DNA of 64,000 nt from Bremia lactucae (Eukaryota > Oomycota > Peronosporomycetes > Peronosporales > Peronosporaceae). Made by a program: the position numbers and the translations under genes. Below are positions 55,204 to 64,000 of this stretch, piece after piece; the first letter of the stretch is position 1, and each line of letters begins with the position of its first letter. The notes under the pieces were generated by a model. It was not told where the DNA came from. It did no database searches and saw only the letters and a list, made by a program, of their open reading frames with translations. The stretch is taken from positions 537,315 through 601,314 of the forward strand of contig NC_090628.1 in assembly GCF_004359215.1 (NCBI RefSeq), given 5' to 3'.

Positions 55204-58200
55204 ATGTCGACGGATCAATTGATCCGCACTCAAAATAGCCGCGTCCTTCAAGCGTTTCGAGCCATTGGTGTCGTGACTGATGCTGTACCCATTGTATGGT
55301 ATGGCATGGGAAAGGAGAGCTTTGCAACCGCGTCGTTGGGCAAGTCGTTTGTCGTGTACAATTGTGACAAGCTCTCGCCCGTCCTCGTATCACCTCAGCT
55401 ACCGAAGCGCATAGCAGCACTCGCCGTCCAAAGCAAGCAACAGCTCACATTCACGGCCTGTGGACGTCAAGTTATTGTATGGAAGCGCGTAGCGCGTATT
55501 AAAACCTTGATAGGTCACAAAGGAGGAATCAAACAGCTCTTGACAGTCGGGAACGTCCTCTTTGTGCTCGATGACGAGCGCGAAATTACCGTTTGGGACC
55601 TTAATACAATGGAACGGGTTCATACGTTAAGTTTTCCAACAACCTTTACTCCTACGGTTATGCTCCATCCAAACACGTACTTGAACAAGATTCTTCTTGG
55701 TTCAGAACAAGGCTCACTCCAGCTATGGAATATTCGTTCCAAAAAATGCATTTATGAGTTCAAAGGCTGGAACAGTGCCGTCACGGCTTTAGAACAAAGT
55801 CCGGCAGTGGACGTCGTGAGTATCGGACTCGCCGATGGTCGACTCATGGTGCATCATTTGCAGCTGGACGAGCGTGTTTTGGACTTTAAACACGAGCAAA
55901 AGCGCGGGGTCACAGCCATGTCGTTTCGAACCGATGCAGGTGCTGCCACGACACCTCTTGTCGTATCTGGCTCGCCAACAGGAGATATTGCCGTATGGAA
56001 CCTCCAAACCAAACGTCTCGAGTCAATCCTTGCTGGGGCTCACGACGGTGCCGTCGTTTCGCTCCAGTTTATGGCAAATGAGCCATTACTGCTTTCCACG
56101 GGGACGGATAATTCGGTCAAAATGTGGATCTTTGACCACGTGCACGGTGGCACAGCGCGTCTTTTAAAGTCACGAGAAGGTCATTGTGCCCCCCCAACGC
56201 GAATTCGATACTATGGGAATAATACACTCGCAACAATGGCTGACGGTGCCGACGGCACGTGCTGTCAAATTCTCTCAGCTGGCCAAGACCGTGCGTTTCG
56301 TGTCTTTCATACCGCTCGGGAACAACAGAGTCGAGAGATGTCTCAAGGTCCCGTGCTGAAGAAAGCACGTCATTTCAATGTCCGTGTCGAAACGCTCAAG
56401 TTGCCACCAATTGTACAATTTGCAGCCATCGAGACGCGCGCACGAGATTGGGCCAATGTTGTCACCTGCCACGAAAACAAAGTGGGTGCGTATGTATGGC
56501 GATTTGAACACCGTGCGATTGGGAAGAAAGTATTGCAACAATATGATCCTCGCAATCACGTTGTATCCGGTAGTGTCGAAGACTTGCGACGGAAAAAGAC
56601 ACAGGCGACGAGCGTCGCGATTAGCTCGTGTGGGAATTATGCCCTTGTTGGTAGCCTTGGGGGGTCGATCTTTCGATATAATATGCAATCTGGTGAAACA
56701 CGCGGTTCGTATCCAGTAGCCGCGACGCCAAAGGCACCGATAATTCAATCGCTTGTCTTACCTGGCACGGATCTGTCGACTTTGCAAGACGACGAGGCTG
56801 AAAAAACGGCTGTGAATGCGCACACGGGACCGGTGAGTGCCGTAGCTGTGGACGCATTGAATACGACTCTCGTGTCGGCTGGCATTGATGGTGTTTTAAA
56901 GTTCTGGGGCTTTCAAAAGCATGAATTACGAGACGAGATTGATGTAGGATCTCCTATTAGTCAAATGGAGCTACACCGGGATAGCAATTTGTTAGGCGTC
57001 GCCTGTGATGACCAAGTTTTACGTCTGTATGACGTTGCCACGCACAAGCTTGTGCGTCGTTTTGCGGGTCATTCGCACCGCGTGACGGACATGACATTTA
57101 GCTCCGATGCACGATGGCTCTTTTCGTCTTCCGCGGACGCTTCGTTACGAATATGGGATCTCCCAACTGGAAAGTGTGTGGATTGGATGCGATTTCACAA
57201 ACCCGTGACGGGACTCGCCGTTTCTCCGACGGGGGAATTCCTTGCCACGACACACGTGGCTCATGTCGGTATCTTTTTATGGGCAAATCGTAGCTTCTTT
57301 ACCGATGTTTTTTTCGACGCGGAGCCGATGGCACCCATTTTAATGGATTTGCCCGTCTCGTTAAATGAAGTGGATAATACGGATCAGCTTGGAGTTGGCA
57401 CTGAACGCAATCCACAAGTATTAATGTCGACGGAAGCACCCGACTTAATGAAAACGGTCGAAAAGAAGGAAGAACGCGAGCCCTCGGATCCATTGGATGC
57501 GTCATTAATCACGCTATCTACCGCACCACGTGCATTCTGGCAGTCTTTATTCAATCTTGAATTGATTAAGAAGCGAAACAAACCCATTGAGCCTCCAAAA
57601 GCGCCTGATAAAGCTCCCTTTTTCCTTCAAACAGCACGGAAAAACGACGTTCAACCGACATTTGTACCACTTGCAGCAAAGAAGAAAACGGATGTCGACA
57701 AGGACATGGATATATGGGATGCTGGTGACGAAAATGACTCTTGGGATATTGATGATGGCGAGGCGCCTGAAGACGATGAAGTAATTGTTTCTAGCTCGCG
57801 TATTCTCAAGTCGGAAGGAATGGTGACGTCTCGTTGCAAATTAGCCACGTTGCTGGCTGAAGCCGTGAAGAAGAAGAATGAGAAAGATCTTACTTTTGCA
57901 TGTTATCGAGACGTTGGAAGCTACATGCAATCTCTATCAGCTTCAGCAGTGGACGTGGAAATGAGCACATTGTGCATGGGTCACTTTGATGAGGACGGCA
58001 AGAAACTGCTTGGGTGGTTTCTCGATTTCTTACGTATGGAAATGAAAAGCCATCGTGATTTTCAAGTCTTGCAGGCGTATTTGAACCGATTTCTGAAGCT
58101 GCATGAAGATCTATTGGTGGCTAATCCGGCCTTACTAGCACAAGTTGATGAACTCGGAGTTGTGCAACAACAACAGTGGCAACATTTGCAAAAATTGCTG

Positions 58201-58248
58201 CATAACAATTTGTGTCTGGTGCAATATCTGAGTAGAATTCAGATGTAA
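55204..58248 (+). CDS. UTP21: U3 snoRNP WD40 protein UTP21/WDR36
   Basis: An intronless 1014-residue protein from the ATG at 55204; an in-frame ATG at 55165 would add 13 residues. Tandem WD40 repeats fill about residues 30-720 as two propellers: LIGHKGGIKQLL, EITVWDL, VVSGSPTGDIAVWNL, SAGIDGVLKFWGF, RFAGHSHRVTDM and SSSADASLRIWDL. An acidic linker (WDAGDENDSWDIDDGEAPEDDE) leads to the Utp21 C-terminal domain over about the last 160 residues (SRCKLATLLAEA... to YLSRIQM). The protein is part of the small-subunit processome that binds U3 snoRNA and matures 18S rRNA in the nucleolus. No missing part is visible. Confidence 0.93.
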   Translation: MSTDQLIRTQNSRVLQAFRAIGVVTDAVPIVWYGMGKESFATASLGKSFVVYNCDKLSPVLVSPQLPKRIAALAVQSKQQLTFTACGRQVIVWKRVARIKTLIGHKGGIKQLLTVGNVLFVLDDEREITVWDLNTMERVHTLSFPTTFTPTVMLHPNTYLNKILLGSEQGSLQLWNIRSKKCIYEFKGWNSAVTALEQSPAVDVVSIGLADGRLMVHHLQLDERVLDFKHEQKRGVTAMSFRTDAGAATTPLVVSGSPTGDIAVWNLQTKRLESILAGAHDGAVVSLQFMANEPLLLSTGTDNSVKMWIFDHVHGGTARLLKSREGHCAPPTRIRYYGNNTLATMADGADGTCCQILSAGQDRAFRVFHTAREQQSREMSQGPVLKKARHFNVRVETLKLPPIVQFAAIETRARDWANVVTCHENKVGAYVWRFEHRAIGKKVLQQYDPRNHVVSGSVEDLRRKKTQATSVAISSCGNYALVGSLGGSIFRYNMQSGETRGSYPVAATPKAPIIQSLVLPGTDLSTLQDDEAEKTAVNAHTGPVSAVAVDALNTTLVSAGIDGVLKFWGFQKHELRDEIDVGSPISQMELHRDSNLLGVACDDQVLRLYDVATHKLVRRFAGHSHRVTDMTFSSDARWLFSSSADASLRIWDLPTGKCVDWMRFHKPVTGLAVSPTGEFLATTHVAHVGIFLWANRSFFTDVFFDAEPMAPILMDLPVSLNEVDNTDQLGVGTERNPQVLMSTEAPDLMKTVEKKEEREPSDPLDASLITLSTAPRAFWQSLFNLELIKKRNKPIEPPKAPDKAPFFLQTARKNDVQPTFVPLAAKKKTDVDKDMDIWDAGDENDSWDIDDGEAPEDDEVIVSSSRILKSEGMVTSRCKLATLLAEAVKKKNEKDLTFACYRDVGSYMQSLSASAVDVEMSTLCMGHFDEDGKKLLGWFLDFLRMEMKSHRDFQVLQAYLNRFLKLHEDLLVANPALLAQVDELGVVQQQQWQHLQKLLHNNLCLVQYLSRIQM

Positions 58249-58494
58249 ATTACCTACGTTGTGATCAATTTAATCGCTCACTTAGACGTGCGAACTAGAA
58301 ACGCGTAGATAATCATTTTGTTCTGATACGTCATGTGTTTTAATTAATTACTAGGTAGTAGGAGAGATGTATTAATGAAACAGGTCCTGGTTCTCTTTAC
58401 ACCCGCGTTACTCTAGCTGTGTCTATTCTTATTGATCTTACCCGTACATATATAAATATCTACCATAAATGCACGGTTTAGATCAATACTTATA
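58249..58494. other. Downstream spacer with a copia LTR scrap
   Basis: It follows the UTP21 stop. About 58436-58460 resembles part of the copia LTR at 32245 (atcttacccgtacatatata). The pogo element begins at its right edge. Confidence 0.4.
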
Positions 58495-60464
58495 GAGTAG
58501 AACCTGTCTAAAATAGTTTTGTGTAAATAATAACTCACCGAATTAATAAGCTAACTCGTCCCAAATTGGGGCACATTCAGCAATTGTTAAACCTCTGTAA
58601 TTTAATTATTAAATGCAATCGAAGATCCCGTGTTTTTTTTTAATTTGTTATTCATATTTAAACGGTGCATAATAGTGCCAGGGGCCGGTAGTTTAGCGGA
58701 TTACTAAAATCCCTGGTATTCTTGAGACAGAAAATTAGGTTTGTGAAGAATGCTACAAACCTGACCTTCATCTACGGTAAACTTGAAGAAACACAGAAAT
58801 GAGGTCCGAAGAATGCCGGATAAGGCAATCATTGCCGACTTGATTTGAACCAAACGCGTTCACGAGCTTACGCGCCCAAAACGGCAGTAAGACTTTGTAC
58901 TATAGAGCTGCAAATTTTTCAAACCGCTGGCATAATCCGTGGGTCCTACTTGCATCCGGTCAACAACGTTTGCCTGTCTTGCTCTGGTGACCGAGCCTCG
59001 CAGGATGGGGCTCCATGCGTCGTCCAGTGTATCTAATTTCTTGAAGACTTTATTTCGGTTGGCCATCCGCGGGGCGAAGAGTAGGGATAGCGTTGCCACT
59101 ATACCGGCAAGAGACACGCCGGAAAAAGTTCTGAATGCCCTCGTACCAACATGTGAGACCTGAAGAGACTGCATCGGATGCATTAACCATGTAATCTTTG
59201 CCGGCACAACGACACCAGCGTCGAGATTCTGAATGACCATACGGTAAAAACTACACAGCAAGTGCCCATTCAGTTGCCGATCATACCCACGACGCAACGC
59301 TTAAGCTATGACGTCAAGTTGGGCGGAAGGTAGTGGATCGTCATGCTGCGAAGTGTGATCCGCTGCGGCAGATTAGCAAGCGGGACGCGTGCGCTGCTGC
59401 TGTCCAGGACCAGCAGCACCTTGCGTTTTGCCATCCCCCCGTCGAAGTCCCTCAGCCACTCCAAGAAGGTGATTTGTATCATCCAAGCCTTCTCGTTGCT
59501 GCGATACTGACGGCCAAGGCTCTGAAGATTGACATGGCGGGAGCAGCGAGGAGTGGCGTACCTGCCAATGACCCATAGGGGCATTTTGTCGGACTATCAC
59601 CATTGCAGCAGACAGCCACAAGTATCCGTTCCTTGTTTTGCTTCTGCCCCTCCAGCTGCCGTGTTGCAAGGGAATTGTCAGCCTGAAACAGACGAGGCGC
59701 ATTAGCCACCAGATAATATAAGTTTTGATGTCCTCTGCAGAGTGCTTACCTGCATCCGATAAAACAAACCAGTCTCATCCATGTTGTAAATATCCTACCA
59801 TTCATTCTGATTGAGGACCTCATATAGGGGAGGAAGCGCATCCTCCACAGCAACCATGTCCACTGAGCCGCTCTCTCCGAAGCACATTCCAACCATCAAT
59901 TGGAAAACTGAAATGATTCATGTCCTGGATGAAGACGGCTTAGAATCCGCTCTGCATGTTCACGAAAAAAATCTCCGCGCTATGATTGATGCGATCTTGG
60001 TGGGCAGTGAACCAAGCTAGCAGAGCTGATTCCATCAGTGGATACTTGACTGCACGCTGGCGTTTGGCACTCATGTTGCTGTCCTCTAAAAGCCGAAGAA
60101 GGTCTGCCTTCCTCTTCAGCGTGTTGGAGACCGTCACCTGGCTGTTCCTCAGCTGATAATTGTTCTGAAGCCAATTGACAAGCTGAGCCTGATTCAGTGC
60201 GGGATTCCCTGCGCGATGTTTGCAGAGGGCCACACGGCCATCGTCCGTCATTGTGGTGTGCCGTGCCCCTCTCAGAGGCATTGTTATGTGCTGCTGAGTT
60301 TTTCTTGGGGAATTGGGGGAGAGTATTTTCTTATAACCACATCCCTCCAAAAAAGCGAAATAATTAATTTATCTGTGGGATACTACACCTGTCTAAAATT
60401 CTAAACTTTTTAAATTTATCAGGAAAGGGCGTCCCAACATTATTAATTTAGACAGGTTATACTG
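58495..60464. mobile_element. Pogo/Tigger-like DNA transposon
   Basis: The left end is gagtagaacctgtctaaa and the right end, reverse-complemented, is cagtataacctgtctaaa: inverted terminal repeats with two mismatches in 18 bases. TA dinucleotides flank the element at 58493-58494 and 60465-60466, the target site of the Tc1/mariner-pogo superfamily. The length is 1970 bp and the single transposase gene runs on the minus strand. Confidence 0.82.
58860..60350 (-). pseudogene. Pogo-like transposase (CENPB-type HTH and DDE_1), broken
   Basis: The minus-strand frame 60350-59940 encodes the DNA-binding part (NPALNQAQLVNWLQNNYQL, VTVSNTLKRKADLLRL, AKRQRAVKYPLMESALLAWF). The DDE_1 core follows at 59709-59306 in shifted frames: KCPYGSL, NEKAWM...FLEWLRDF, KVLLVLDSSSARVP and HYLPPNLTS. 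A C-terminal piece at 59297-58860 keeps the pattern seen after the third acidic residue. Frameshifts and stops (for example after MQSGF at 59940) make it inactive. Confidence 0.8.
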
Positions 60465-60466
60465 TA

Positions 60467-61294
60467 GTCGTTATTCAAAAATAGTCACAAATCTGAGTAT
60501 TGTTATTTAATATTTCTCAATTGAAACGTATGATGTTAGCATACTCGCCGCTATCGACGTGTACACGCCCGTCGAAAGGTCGGTGAAAATATACTCGTCT
60601 TGTTCCACGAGACGGAAGAGTCATGCCGGTAACCTCCCAGATGGGAAGGCTTTTTATAAATCTTATACACGATTTGCGTTCGACAAGTCTCATTTTAAAT
60701 AGCTGAGCTTCTAACGCGATAGTGTCATAAAAATCATTTTCCAAGTCTGAGCATCTTCACAAAAAGATGCATGATACTAGCTAGACTCATTCACGGTCTC
60801 AATTGCCAACCCTACTAAAGCATGGGCTATTTGCGCACGTACAAGCACTAAATAGCTCATGGCGTAAGTAATCAAGCGTTTGCGGGCCAAGACTTTTAAG
60901 GGGACTAAATAATCATGACGGGGCATATATTAAAGCCCACTCGCGCCCACCTATTATTTGCTGCCTGATTACTATTGCTCAAAGAGCGCATCCGCAGCGA
61001 CAGGACCTTCCATGAAGAATTAAGCAACTTGGAACGAAAAATCGAGGAAATAAGAGCCTACAGAATTCATAGTATCATTCTCCTGATCGAATAAAGAATC
61101 CGTACCATATGAAGTGCCGAAAACCATATTTTTTATGGCTGTGCCAAATCGAAATTGTGCACTGCAATTTGCCAGAGTAGCAACCATGCAACGGAATATA
61201 AAATTGTAATGGGGCATACTTCGGTTGAAGTGTACAATTCACAACACACCTTTTGCTATTAAGAACTTAGATAATAAATAAAGGGGAATGTTAT
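60467..61294. other. Spacer between pogo and MULE elements
   Basis: Two minus-strand frames, 60744-60517 (TLPSRGTRRVYFHRPFDGRVHV) and 61217-61020 (FGTSYGTDSLFDQENDTMN), look somewhat protein-like but match nothing I know and lack clear starts. They may be worn gene fragments. Confidence 0.3.
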
Positions 61295-61499
61295 TTCCAC
61301 CCCACCATTTCGTTATTTCCACCCCATGCAAAAAAATACCGTCGCTGCCAACTTGATTCCGATTAGCCAATCAGAAGCATTATGTATAACGCTTCGCATA
61401 TTTATTTATATGGGCGGAAAAAGACAAATAAGGGGTGGAAAAAATAATGACGGGTGGAAAAAATAATGACGGGTGGAAATAACAAATGCTGGGGTGGAA
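61295..61499. repeat. MITE-like inverted repeat with TTCCACCCC ends
   Basis: The left arm ttccaccccaccatttcgttatttccaccc (61295-61324) matches, reverse-complemented, the right arm ending at 61499 with about 27 of 29 positions. Extra ggtggaaa units sit just inside the right arm. The 205-bp structure contains the block shared with 63742-63787, so it is either the left MULE terminus or a MITE of the same family. Confidence 0.6.
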
Positions 61500-61517
61500 T
61501 GGCAAGTTGATGAAGTG

Positions 61518-61766
61518 GATAAAAAATACTTATTTAAGAGCCAGATATTCGGCGTTAAGGGCACCTGCGTGCATTGTGACCCTTATTCCTGCAAATACTG
61601 CAAAGTCTTCAACGAATTGCTGCTTATACAATCTCAAATTCAGATGGATAAAAGGACTTATTTAAAAGAGCCAGAGATTGAGCGATGGGGCACCTGCGTG
61701 CATTTTGACCTGATTGTATGCAAAGTTTCGAGCAATCCGCTACTTGAACAAACTCAAATTCAGATG
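61518..61766 (-). repeat. Duplicated zinc-knuckle segment of the MULE transposase
   Basis: There are two tandem units, 61518-61646 (129 bp) and 61647-61766 (120 bp). On the minus strand the left unit encodes CSICRNKGHNARRC, a CCHC zinc knuckle. The right unit encodes C-IQSGQNARRC, where the second Cys and the His are lost. Such a knuckle closes many MULE transposases. Confidence 0.7.
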
Positions 61767-62887
61767 GATCTCGTTGCCTTGATGATTGATGCACATTATT
61801 ATTTTTTGTGACGGTCTAGATCCAGTTGAGCGACCACGAGTACGCTAAGGGACAGAATTCTTGGAGCCATATCATCCAGACTGCAATTTATCGTAGCTGT
61901 TCCCATAATGGTTTCTTGATGGCGATACTCCACCATGTTGTAACGTTCTTTGACAGCCTCTAATATGGTGGCAACATTTTGTCTACCCACTTCAGGCATG
62001 GCTGCAGGCGCAGCTGCATCCAAGCGCCATTAATGGTGGAAACTCTTAACAGTGAGAGGGCGGCCACTTCTTAGAAAAGCAGATTATTTGATGCTGACAG
62101 GGTATTCCATTCTTGAATTACACGCAACTGAACAGGTTATGGTGGCATTGGTAGGATCTTCAGATAACTCATAGCTCAAAGCATTTTCCTAGTGCGTATA
62201 TTGAAATGCGGCGCACTACAGCAAAGAAAGGGATTTTCTGTGTTTGTGCATGACTTGCATTCGCTCCTACGACAGCTAAACACCAAGATTTTCAATCTGG
62301 GCTTAAGCAGCATGAGCTACGCGAGTTTGTACATCACCCAAGTTTTTTCCGGAACACTTATGTAGCTCTTTAACATATGATGAAGCCCTTCAGCTCTCGA
62401 TGATGTGACGTGGCCAAAATGCATGCAATTCCTGGTGTATGCGTAAATAAATTAATTTTTATGTGTCAGACAGGTGGTATCCGGATAGGCCAGCATGTTA
62501 GGCAGTGCAGTATATGTTGAGTGCATGCTTATCATGAGATTGATTTACACTTCCTCTGATTTCGAATAGATTACATCTGTCCGACTCTTCACGAATTTAT
62601 TCCAGTCATCCCCAGGTCCAAAAAACTTACGACAATTTGCTAGAGCGTTTTTTTAAATATGTTAAACGCATAGAAGATGGGTTGAGGTGGGAAATGTTAT
62701 TTCAGGGCATTCTTTAGGGCAAATTCTCGGTCTGTTGTGATTGTCTGTGGCAGTTGATCGAGAGCCCAAAGGTAGTCCGCTTCACGTTCATGCCTGATGA
62801 AAGCAATAGCAATTGGGAGGAAGTGTTGAAGCTTGTGACACCAGTGATATGGAGGATCCGGCATTATGAATCGATCACAGATATCCT

Positions 62888-62941
62888 TACGCTTTGGTGG
62901 TGGACTGCACCTATCTAGGTGCAGTCCGCCACCAAAGCGTA
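62888..62941. repeat. 25-bp-arm hairpin inside the MULE transposase
   Basis: Arms 62888-62912 and 62917-62941 (tacgctttggtgg... ) are complementary with one mismatch and a 4-base loop, atct. Confidence 0.9.
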
Positions 62942-62985
62942 TGGATGTCTGTAAAGGAGTTCCACAGATTTTTGGCTGGCATAGA

Positions 62986-63026
62986 ATAGGTGTGAAAAGA
63001 TGATGATAATCATCTTTCACACCTAT
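62986..63026. repeat. Second hairpin inside the MULE transposase
   Basis: Left arm ataggtgtgaaaagatgat (62986-63004) pairs with atcatctttcacacctat (63009-63026), with one bulged A and a 4-base loop. Confidence 0.88.
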
Positions 63027-63850
63027 AAACCCACTCTGCATGATGCAGAATGTCAAATAGAGCGTCCAGTGGTGTACGATTGCGAAGCTCTTCTGCTCGC
63101 ACCGCTGGCGCTCGTTGTAGATTGTCCTTCCTATTGCTTTTGTGCTGGGATCTATTTGGCGTAGGGTTGTGACAATTTCTTTCGGCGCAATCCCAGCCTT
63201 AAGAAGTTTTTGTACTAACAAATTTTGCTCTGATTGAAAGCGTCAGGCAGTCGGATGACTACTTATGTTGTCTGAAGGTTCATGATTATGTTCCCTATGA
63301 AAAGTTCGCAGTTGCAAGCTGTTATCGCTTGGTAGACGCCCTGATAGACGAAACGGGCAATTAGTCAATCGGCTCGCAGAGTTTCGCGGCAACTCAAGTC
63401 ATGTTGCTGCCCTTTGCAGGTAGGTACCACGTCGATCGCATTACAAAATAATCTTCTTTTTGTCGGAATTTAGGGTAGACACAGCATATCCTTCTGCATG
63501 AGCGAATTCGCGAGCTGCATCCGTCAGGGCCATTGTGCTGGGAAAGGATGCATTGGGTGGTGTGGTGGAAGCATTGTAGAACAGCCTGACAAGGAAGAAA
63601 GTAGAAATTGAGTGTGATATAGAGAATGTATTGTGATTGATAATAATTCGTAGGACCCGCTTGTTTACAAGTCAAAAAGAAGGATATGGAGAGTAGATCA
63701 ACTTGACCCAGCCCGATTCAAAACGATGTTTTTTTATCGTGAAAAAAAATATGCGGAGCGCAATAAGTAAGGCTTCTGATTGGCTAAAACAATCCCATTT
63801 TTATGTAGGTGATACGAAATACGAGTAGTAGCCACCAGATAGAGATCTGG

Positions 63851-64000
63851 TGGAATTAAGGTAAGGTTCCACATTTTAAATTTTAATTAAAGTTTAGTTT
63901 TTCGTATAATCTTAATGAATTAAGTCCGATTCGCCAATCTACGCCTGAGTCTTTATAAGTCCGAGCGTCTGCTGACATAGATCCATTTCTCAAACTTTTA
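63851..64000. other. Right-edge sequence
   Basis: AT-rich with no recognised feature. A short palindrome ccaccagat-agag-atctggtgg at 63834-63855 lies at its left border and may mark the MULE end. Confidence 0.35.

Larger units (their letters stand above)
61560..63533 (-). pseudogene. MULE transposase, broken
   Basis: Read on the minus strand, the start ATG at 63533 opens MALTDAAREFAHAEGYAV and KKKIIL, then a stop and CDRRGTYLQ (FAR1-type N-terminal domain). A 174-codon frame 63221-62697 holds VQKLLKAGIAPKEIVTTLRQ, AIGRTIYNERQ, IAFIRHEREADYLWALDQL and TTDREFALKNA (transposase core). WNKFVKS lies at about 62600, MHFGHVTSSRAEGLHHMLKSY at about 62420-62360, and the zinc knuckle at 61610-61560. 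Stops, frameshifts and two hairpin insertions inactivate it. Confidence 0.78.
61295..63850 (-). mobile_element. Mutator-like (MULE) DNA transposon, decayed
   Basis: A block at 61363-61407 (ttagccaatcagaagcatta..cgcttcgcatattt) is repeated inverted at 63742-63787, consistent with long terminal inverted repeats. Between them the minus strand carries a MULE-type transposase. The outer boundaries, especially on the right, are approximate because I could not find a clean 9-bp target duplication. Confidence 0.7.

Noticed and set aside
61473..61811. Plus-strand 112-codon ORF with an internal peptide repeat
   Set aside because: The repeat encodes a CCHC zinc knuckle on the minus strand, in line with the MULE transposase; the plus frame is a shadow.

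Overview
The window looks like a chromosome segment from a Peronosporales oomycete (Phytophthora or downy-mildew lineage). The evidence is short GT-AG introns of about 61-79 bp, very tight gene spacing, FYVE-START and FYVE-GAF proteins of the type common in oomycetes, and oomycete-style Ty3/gypsy, Ty1/copia, pogo, MULE and tRNA-derived SINE elements. I cannot name the species.

Layout. 1-2.0 kb is repeats: an LTR cut by the window edge, a SINE with target-site duplication, and a long inverted-repeat element. 2.1-20.1 kb is a compact island of eight genes: phosphatidylinositol transfer protein, PDZ-like coiled-coil protein, START-FYVE protein, CtIP/Sae2-type DNA-end-resection factor, papain-type membrane-anchored protease, PX-BAR sorting nexin, OCRL-like inositol 5-phosphatase and HID1. 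20.2-46 kb is a graveyard of decayed Ty1/copia and Ty3/gypsy retrotransposons, nested, inverted and truncated. 48.1-58.2 kb is a second gene island: a FYVE-GAF protein, a GAF-only paralogue of it, porphobilinogen deaminase (HMBS, four exons) and the rRNA-processing WD40 protein UTP21/WDR36. 58.5-64 kb holds a pogo-like element and a MULE-type element, both with inverted ends and broken transposases.

Assembly caution. Positions 33055-36383 and 36385-39713 appear identical and flank a single N at 36384. This is best read as two contig ends that overlap by 3329 bp and were joined without merging, so every feature in 36385-39713 is probably a duplicate of one already listed.

How the genes fit together. 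Six of the twelve protein genes belong to phosphoinositide or endomembrane trafficking: PITP supplies phosphatidylinositol, OCRL removes the 5-phosphate, PX-BAR and FYVE-type proteins are the classical readers of endosomal lipids, and HID1 acts at the Golgi. SNX and OCRL are divergently transcribed from a 164-bp gap. The remaining genes (CtIP, protease, HMBS, UTP21) are housekeeping. The most unusual items are an antisense coiled-coil ORF inside a Ty3/gypsy element, a head-to-head LTR palindrome, perfect or near-perfect hairpins inside the MULE transposase, and the FYVE-GAF/GAF-only pair.
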